Below, piece by piece: positions 26,493-34,700 of a DNA stretch of 37,764 nucleotides. The notes beneath the pieces are model-generated. The model was not told where the DNA came from. It was given only the letters and a program-made list of their open reading frames with translations, and did not search any database. Each line of letters starts with the position of its first letter. Position 1 is the stretch's first letter. Source of the DNA: Thermoplasmata archaeon (lineage in GTDB: Archaea > Thermoplasmatota > Penumbrarchaeia > JAEHCK01); the NCBI GenBank assembly GCA_020696345.1, contig JAEHCK010000034.1, forward strand, positions 1-37,764, in the 5' to 3' direction. Made by a program: the position numbers and the translations under genes.

Positions 26493-28474
26493 ACATCTGC
26501 GATGATAATGGTGAGGTGGATTGTACAACATGCAAGCTGTGTGCCGACAAGTGCCCTGCCGGTTTGGAGCTTGATGAACTTTTTCCGATCTTACGTGCAC
26601 TTATCCCCGTAAAAGGCTCGCATCGGGATGTGTTTCAAACCATCGGTAAACTGCTTACCCATACAAATACACAGATGCAGCCATTTTTCAAGGATGGCGA
26701 GGTTGAACTTGACGATGAGAGCGAGATCGCATATTTTCCCGGGTGCGCACCGATCTATGATCTATTATTAAACCGAGATGGAAGTAATTATGCCGGCGGC
26801 ATCCTGGCGGCTGTGAAGGTCCTGAACAAGCTGGGGATCAAACCGCGGATCATCTACGGCTGCTGCGGCCATGACCTTTATTACAGCGGCAATCTGGCCG
26901 ACTTCGAGCGTGAGAAAGAAAAATTAGCAGGGCAGTTCAAGGGTAAGATAATAACCGGCTGCGCGGAATGTTATCATATGCTGAAAAATACATATAATGC
27001 AGATGTTTTGCATTTCTCCGAATTCATTTTGGATCAAGTTAAATCTGGTAAGCTCGAGCTGCAGCCCATAGAAGGGTTGAAGGTCACATACCACGATCCG
27101 TGTAGATTGGGTAGGCATAACGAGATCTATGACGCACCACGCGAGGTCTTGGAAAAGATCGCCGAGCTAGCTGAGATGCCGCATAATAAGAACGAAGGTT
27201 ATTGCTGTTCGGTATCATCATGGCTGAATTGTAATAAGGAGAGTAAAAAGGTCAGAAAAGAACGGTTAGGTGAAGCCGTGGGCACAAATGCAAAATACCT
27301 GGTCACTGCCTGTCCAAAATGCAACCTGCATCTGGATTGCTATTATTACGATCCCAATTATGATCCCGATAACGAAGATGAAGTGGCAAAGATCAAATTA
27401 TTGGATCTTCAAGAGCTTGTCGGCATGTCATTGGGTGTTTATGACCCGTTTAGCCTAGAGCGTGCTTTCGAGGTTAAAGAGCTCAAGACCGACTCGCCGC
27501 CTGGTAAATTTGAATCAACTGGATTTGATATCTACAAATACCTGACAGAGGAAATACTTGACAAGACGTTTAGCTGTACAACATGCAGGTTATGCACCGA
27601 GATCTGCCTTACCCGGCATGATACCGTGCGTAAAATGGAAGCATTCAGGCATGAATTGGTCCAACGTGGTCTGGGCCCCGAGAAACATAAAAAGATCGTG
27701 GAAAACCTGAAACGTACGGGTAATGTATTTGGTGAAGAAGACGCAAGTTCGGATAAAAAAGATACAGATAATGATAAGGATATAGATGGTGCCGAGGCCG
27801 ATATCATATATTTCCCCGGATGCGTGGCCAAATACCGCATGGATAAACTCAAGGATGCAACCACCGAGATATTCAAAGCACTTGGTATCAAATATGTGAT
27901 CCCGGAAGATCTCGTATGCTGCGGGAGCGTACTGTTCAGAACCGGTCATGACCCCTCGGACCTGGTGAAGAAAAATAAGGAGATATTCGGTGATAAACCA
28001 GTGGTCGTATCGTGTGCCGGTTGTTTTTCTACTTTCAAGCATGATTATGATGGTGTGAATGTGCAGCATCTGACCGAGTTCTTAGCAGATAGATCGGATA
28101 AATTACAGTTGAACGAAGTAAAGGGAAAAGTAACATATCATGACCCATGCCACCTAGGCCGTGGTTCTGGCGTGTATGATGCACCGCGTGATGTGATAAA
28201 GGCGGTACCAGGATTGGAATTTGTTGAGTTTGCGACATGCCGGGAGAACGCCATCTGCTGCGGCGCGGGTGGTGGTGTTAAATCCGCCAAACCCGAGCTG
28301 GCTAACGAGCTTGGTAAAAAACGCGGCGAGGAGGCAAAGGAATTGGGCGTTGATGTGATCTTGTCGGCCTGTCCGTTCTGCGAACTTAATCTTGGGGAGA
28401 ATTCTGATAATGATATGAAGTGTATGGATGTATGTGAGTTGCTGCTGAGATCATTGAAGGGTGAAACGCTGTAA
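26486..28474 (+). CDS. Tandem HdrD/GlpC-like Fe-S oxidoreductase with four CCG domains
   Basis: Soluble iron-sulfur protein, 662 residues, made of two homologous halves. Half 1 (about 1-330): CTTCKLCADKCP, then CCG domain FPGCAPI/YGCCGHD/CAEC, then YHDPCRLGRH/GYCCSVSS/CPKC. Half 2 (about 345-662): CTTCRLCTEICL, then FPGCVAK/VCCGSVL/CAGC, then YHDPCHLGRGSGVYDAPRD/ICCGAGGG/CPFC. All four CCG sites keep their cysteines. Each half has only one ferredoxin-type motif, where GlpC and HdrD usually have two. The second ends CL rather than CP. No membrane helix is present. It starts at a GTG inside the end of hdrA (7-base overlap), so translation is coupled. It probably works in the same complex, perhaps taking electrons from ETF or cleaving a second disulfide (inference). 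Confidence 0.87.
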   Translation: MLDICDDNGEVDCTTCKLCADKCPAGLELDELFPILRALIPVKGSHRDVFQTIGKLLTHTNTQMQPFFKDGEVELDDESEIAYFPGCAPIYDLLLNRDGSNYAGGILAAVKVLNKLGIKPRIIYGCCGHDLYYSGNLADFEREKEKLAGQFKGKIITGCAECYHMLKNTYNADVLHFSEFILDQVKSGKLELQPIEGLKVTYHDPCRLGRHNEIYDAPREVLEKIAELAEMPHNKNEGYCCSVSSWLNCNKESKKVRKERLGEAVGTNAKYLVTACPKCNLHLDCYYYDPNYDPDNEDEVAKIKLLDLQELVGMSLGVYDPFSLERAFEVKELKTDSPPGKFESTGFDIYKYLTEEILDKTFSCTTCRLCTEICLTRHDTVRKMEAFRHELVQRGLGPEKHKKIVENLKRTGNVFGEEDASSDKKDTDNDKDIDGAEADIIYFPGCVAKYRMDKLKDATTEIFKALGIKYVIPEDLVCCGSVLFRTGHDPSDLVKKNKEIFGDKPVVVSCAGCFSTFKHDYDGVNVQHLTEFLADRSDKLQLNEVKGKVTYHDPCHLGRGSGVYDAPRDVIKAVPGLEFVEFATCRENAICCGAGGGVKSAKPELANELGKKRGEEAKELGVDVILSACPFCELNLGENSDNDMKCMDVCELLLRSLKGETL

Positions 28475-28486
28475 TAATGTTGAGTT

Positions 28487-28690
28487 GTTCTATATAGCGC
28501 TGAGATTACAGGATGTTCTATCTAGTGCTAATATGATAGGATGCATTAATGAATTAACAATAATAAATCAAACATCCTAACAATTAATCGCAATATGGAA
28601 CATCCCAATAATTAATCACAAATTAGAACATCTTAATAATGTATTGTAACGTCCAACATCCTAGTAAATAATCGATATATAGAACAAATC
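28487..28690. repeat. 28-bp repeat array, family member 2, with inverted and direct halves
   Basis: Direct units begin at 28569, 28597, 28625, 28653 and 28681, exactly 28 bases apart, with core AACATCC. Immediately left, two to three units run in the opposite orientation, again 28 bases apart (GTTCT at 28487 and 28515, degenerate at 28543). Read on the minus strand, one starts AGAACATCCTGTAATCTCAG, very close to the consensus of the array at 1694-1870. Like that array it lies between the ends of two convergent genes. No spacers, not CRISPR. Confidence 0.7.
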
Positions 28691-28705
28691 AGCAAAAATA
28701 AATAA

Positions 28706-28737
28706 AAATCCCCGCCCTTTTATTTGAACGGGGAATT
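28706..28737. terminator. Bidirectional terminator-like hairpin between convergent genes
   Basis: AAATCCCCG (28706-28714) pairs with CGGGGAATT (28729-28737), with a perfect CCCCG/CGGGG core and one mismatch further out, around a T-rich loop. It lies 38 bases beyond the stop of the minus-strand surface-protein gene and 230 bases beyond the plus-strand Hdr cluster. It is well placed to end both transcripts. Confidence 0.5.
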
Positions 28738-28774
28738 ATCTGTTGGCTTCAACGAAGCGAGTTTATTTGATCGT

Positions 28775-31700
28775 TTATTCCTTCTTTTTCGATTTCTTAG
28801 ATTCCTTCTTGATCTTTTTTATTAAGTCATTCTCTTTTTCTTTTTCCTCTTCGTCCTCAAACTCTTCTTTTTCCTCTTCGTCCTTCTCTTCATCCTCTAG
28901 CTCTTCTTCTTCCTCTTCGTCTTCATCTTCATCCTCGTACTCGTCAACATCTTTATCCCTGGATTCGTATATTTCCGGTTTGGCCTTGGCCTTTTGTGCA
29001 GGTGCGCCACCGGCAGAACCTCTGGATGGGCGGTTGAAGAACTGGAAGATTATGATGATTATCAAAAGAACGATCACTGCAAGGAACAGATAGAATAACT
29101 GTTCAACATCTGATTTCAAGGCTGCTTCCTCGGTTGCTTTCTTTTCCTCGTCTGACCATTCAGGGTTCGGAACATCCGGTTGGTCGTCTTTGTCATCATT
29201 TATACCGTCGCCATCGTCGTCATCGTCTGCGTTATTGCCTAATCCGTCATTGTCAGTATCAAATTGCTCACTGGAATCCAATGGGAATGCATCATTGATG
29301 TCCAGTACACCGTCATTATCGGCGTCCTGGTCAAGATTATCGCCAACACCATCGTCATCAGAATCCATATATTCGTTCGGATTGTTCGGGAACTCATCAA
29401 CGTCGTTCTTAACACCATCGCCGTCCCTGTCTTTGTCAGGATCCATATATTTATCCTTGTCTTTCGGATAGTCGTCTTCTTCGTCTCGGTAACCATCGTT
29501 ATCATCGTCAGGATCGACATTGTCACCAATACCGTCATCGTCGGTATCATCCCAATCATCCGGATTGTTCGGGAACTTATCATCGCCGTTGTTAACACCA
29601 TCGTCGTCCCTGTCTTTGTCCGGATCCATATATCGATCCTTGTCTTTCGGATAGTCGTCTTCATCGTCTCGGTAACCATCGTTATCATCGTCAGGATCGA
29701 CATTGTCACCAACACCGTCACCGTCGGTATCATCCCACTCGTCGGGGTTCTTCGGGAATGAATCTGCGGTATCGTTAATGCCATCATTGTCATCATCGGT
29801 GTCCGCATTGTCTCCGATCCCGTCGCCATCGGTGTCAAGCCACTCTTCGGGGTCGAACGGGAACTTGTCATTTACATCCAGCACACCGTCGTTATCGTCG
29901 TCCTGGTCTGTGTTGTCACCGATACCGTCGCCGTCGTTATCTGACCATTCATCCGGGTTCTTCGGGAATGCATCTGCGGTATCGTTAAAGCCATCATTGT
30001 CATCGTCGGTGTCCGCATTATCTCCGATCCCGTCGCCGTCGGTGTCCACCTGCTCGTTCTTATCGAACGGGAACTTGTCATCCACATCGAGCACATCGTC
30101 GTCATCATCGTCCTGGTCGACGTTATCACCGATACCGTCACCGTCGGTATCCAGCCAATCATTCGGATCCTTCGGGAACGCATCAACCTCATCATCCTGT
30201 AGGTCACCGTCGTCATCGGTATCCTCATTGTCACCGGTTCCATCGCCATCTGTGTCTAACCACTCTTTATCATAGTATGGGAATGCATCCACGTCATTGG
30301 TAACACCATCACCGTCGATATCAAGGTCGCTGTTGTCACCAACGCCGTCGTTATCCAGATCTGTCCATTCTTTCGGGTCCTCCGGGAACGTATCGGCGGT
30401 ATCGTTGTACCCGTCGTCGTCGTCATCGTCGTCCGCGTTGTTACCAATACCGTCATGGTCGGTATCTGCCCACTCGGTGGGGTCCTCCGGGAACGCGTCC
30501 TCGTGGTCCATGAAACCGTCGTTGTCGTCATCAGGGTCGACCAGGTCGTTGTAGCCATCTGCATCGGCATCGCCTGTAAGATACAGGGTGATATCTCTTG
30601 TGTTCCAGTCCATGTCGATCTGGCCGGATGCTACGGACGCGCCGTTGCTGGCGGTAACCGTATGCGGTGTATAGTAGACGAACTCTGTTTCGTAAACACC
30701 GGAATATATGGATCTATAACTGAACTCATATGTCTTTAAGGTCAAGGTTGTCTGGCCGTTTTCATCGGTCAATCCACCGCCGGCATATTCCGACTGATAA
30801 TTATTGACACCGACCTCTACATTTGGAGCCGGCTGGTCAAGGTTCACACCGGTCATCACGTTCACGGTAAGGTCGTAGTACCACTTCACCCAAGATGGAT
30901 AGTCGTTGAAGTAAACACCGTTGGCTCCAACTGTATTGTAAAGGCTCACATAGCAATTCTCCTCCATATAGAAGTCATAGTCTGCATAGATATCGGGCCA
31001 TATCTTGTCTTCGAAGTAGCAGTCATAGCAATTGAACATAATTGTTCCCTCATCATTTCCATCAAAATCGACTAAATAGTCATCATAACCGATAACCGTA
31101 GTATCATAAACATCGATCATAAGGAAACCTTCTTCACAGGATGCTTCATAGAACCAGTATTCAGTGTAGTCATATACAAAGGATTCAAAATAGCAGTTGT
31201 CGATGGTCACCCACATTGCGCTGCCGTCATAAGGGCCGTAATCGATCTCGAAACCGTTTTCATAACCATAGAAATCGCTGTCTATTACGTTGAATTCAAC
31301 ATTGCTTGCATGATACATCTCATCATCGAACTCGAAACAGGTGTCATCGATATTGTACATATATCCATCTGTCCAGTTAATGACGATGTCTGCATTATAG
31401 ACATAACCCAGATAGAAGCCAGTATCGCAGTTGTACATCTCATTTCCGATCATATCCAAATACAGCTTGCCGTAGTCGGAATAGTATAGGTATATGGCTT
31501 CGTCGCAGTACTCGAACGTGTTGTAATTGATGTTCACATAGGCGGTCCCGTATTCTGGCATATAGTACATATAGATGCCGTAATCATCATCACTGCCGAT
31601 ATAGTTACCTATGCAGTCCCAGTATAGTGTTCCATACTGGTTCCCATAGTAGTAGATCGCGTAGTATTGTGCATCGTATATTTCATTATTATTGGTCTCC

Positions 31701-34700
31701 ACGGTCCAATCGCCGTATGTGTCGTCTATATAGATGTTGTAGTAGCAGTCCCGGAAATAGTTGTTATTGACCGTCATTGTCCCGTGCTCGCTGTATCCAT
31801 CGTTTAGGTAAATACAATAGCTGGTTGACCAATCGCACTCGGTGAACTCGTTGTCGTCTATCTGTATATCGCAGTCCCACTGGTATGGACCCTCGTCGCC
31901 GTATGCATAATAAGTACCAGCCATATAAACCGAATAATAATATATTTGATGGAATTCATTGTCGGTGCAGACGAACTGTGTGTCAGCATACCACGCCTCG
32001 AAATAGATACCGTAGTACATATTTTCGACCCGGTTATTGACGAAGTTGATATCGACATAGTCCAGATAACCTAGACTACTCGCATAGATAGCATAGCCGT
32101 CACTGGAGGAAACCTCGCCCATGAACAAACAATTGGTTACCGAAAAATCGAGATTGCTTTTATAAGAGTCCAACCTGATATGATAATCGCCTGTATCTGC
32201 AGATGTGTCGTATTGGAACACGCAGTTGTCGATAGTGAACATAACATTGTCTGCATATTGGATATCAAAGTTAAAGCTGTCATCCCCGTTATCAAAGAAC
32301 CATGTGTTCTTCAGGTCGATATTATAGTCCCCGCTCCAGTAGTCGATATCTGTCTCGAAACCGTCATCGGTGTTTTTAATGAACCTGCATCCGTCTATGT
32401 TTATATCGATCTGTGGGCCATTGCCCCAACCGTTGGGGTGGAGGTAGGCAACCTGACTGTACCCATCGTCGGACATGGTCTCGCCGAAGGTAAAATGCGG
32501 CTGGTTATTTTTATCGATGGCCAGATAGACCGCTGGCTCATTATCAAAGCTCGTGGACCACCAGTCATAGGATAGACAATCCGGCTCGGATATGATGTTG
32601 CCACTGCTGTCCAGCTTCATATACCACACGTCTCCGCCCCAGGACCAGTCCTCGTAGTAGACTAAATGGATATTGTTTTGAGAATCTATGTCTGCAAAGG
32701 GATGTGCGGTCTTGGTTCCATCGTCCGGCGTTAACTGTTTCAAAGGAATGATCTTCAGTTGGTTAAAATTGGCCTTATCCCCGTTCTGGTCATCCCGGCT
32801 TGGGTCGAACTTCATATAGTAGAGTTCATGCTCACTTGTCGTTCCTTTGTCCTGAAAGACAATATGCAGTTTGTTCTGGGAGTCACACATCAGGCTGTGA
32901 TATCGATTTTGGTAATTGTCTGACGAGGTGACCGGAGTCCGGTTGATCATAATGTTACCGGTAGCTCCATCCAGCATCATATAGAATATCTCGCCTGATG
33001 GTGTTTGGTACTCATCGCTCCATGTTATATGGATGTCGTCCTTTGAATCCACGGCAATGCTTGGTATTGACTTGTGATAATTGCCATCGCCTCCACCAAT
33101 AAAACCTGCATCTAATACCTGAGTCGGTCCGATCAAGATGTTGCCGTTGTTGTTCATTTTGATATAGAACATCCCTTCTGTATCCTTGTCAAAGAACACA
33201 ATATGCAGATTTCCCACAGAGTCTATTTCGATTTCTTTGTTCCCTGGCTTGATCCACCAAGGATTATCCTCGGTCATGAGCGGTTTATCTTCAACCACGG
33301 TTATTACAGACTGGATTGCTGAGCCGCCGTCCATATCGTCCAGGTATGGATTGATCTTTGTATACCATAATCTCTGTGTAGAAGCATCAGGCTTATCATC
33401 CATCCATATAATATGAAGATTATTGCTGGCATCCACCACGACCTCAGGGGATCTTGTTTTGTCACCGTCCGTGAATGTAAGCTTGGTATCATCGATAAGA
33501 AGGTTGCCCGTTGAATCGTAGCATGAGTACCAGACATCGTCGGTATAGGGATCTCCATAGACTGCTGTAATCGGTGAGTAGGAATGCCATACGATATGGA
33601 CATTGCCAAGGGAATCGATTACCGGCATCGCGTTGTCAGCCGCCAAATAACCATTTTCATCATATTGGCTGATATAATATCTTTCATATCCATTATCTTC
33701 ATCATAATTATAGTATACGCCGTCGTTTGAGCATTGCGATGCATTGACATTTGTCATGTCCAGATTCGTACCGTAGTCGTCAATATGGATCCCATGTAGA
33801 TTGCCTTTTTGTATTGTCATATCACTGAATGATACGTGGTCGGTATCGTATACATCGAAAACATCACCTGAGCCGCGTGCGTCCACATAGGTCCAGTCCA
33901 TACCTTCGCCAACAAAATTTAGATCAAGAAAATCGTTTACATCTACGTTCTCATAATAGAAACCGGTCTGCCTTAGTGTCTGTGATCCTGCATTTGGTGT
34001 GGTCGCTGCCACATATATGTCGGTACCACCAACATTGTCCACTGCATCCTGTATCAATGCATAATTCCAGGTTGTGTTCACCGAGGTGGTGATCTTTGTT
34101 CTGGGATACCAATCCTCACGGCCGGATGTGTCTATTATGTAAGGTAGATCTGTGTCGCCGATGTAATCGCCGTCGACATCGCGACCGGTGTAATCACTGT
34201 AGAAGTTATAATGCCAGGTGTTGACAAATGTAAAAGTTGACTCGTCGTCGGTATTTGGGCCCCAGTTTGCAAAACTGTTGTTGTTGAAATCATTGTTGTT
34301 GCTCCAATCATTAGCAATCAGTTTATTATGATATACATATGCACCCCATTTATTATCATTAACCGTGTTATATGTTATTGAATTGTTCTCCGATCCATAC
34401 AAATAAATGCCACTGCCGCAGCTTACAATATGGTTGTTGGTTATGGTTGCCCAGTCAACATCATTTATATAAATGCCTTCGGACCCACAGTTCCTTATAT
34501 CGTTGCTTTCAATGTTTGCCGTGCCGAACTTCAAGGTGGCACTTACCCCTACGGATACGGTATTTTCAAGGTTTATACCATCAGCCCCACATTTATTTAT
34601 TTTGTTCTTCTGAATGATCGTTTTTCCAACGTCTAAACCGGATGTTGATGATGCATCGACATAAATATCTATCTCCATTCCATCGCTGGAACAACCACTG

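Noticed and set aside
21128-28474. Methanogen heterodisulfide reductase proper
   Set aside because: The GltD insertion, the altered HdrB site and the ETF neighbours point to an Hdr-like complex. Nothing here indicates coenzyme M/B metabolism.
28743-29093. Plus-strand frame rich in Ser/Phe
   Set aside because: It is antisense to the Glu/Lys-rich tail of the surface protein and has no ribosome site or family.
29190-30739. Several long Ser/Pro- or Val/Ile-rich plus-strand reading frames
   Set aside because: They are antisense shadows of the calcium-repeat region of the surface-protein gene. Their composition follows from its Asp/Gly codons.
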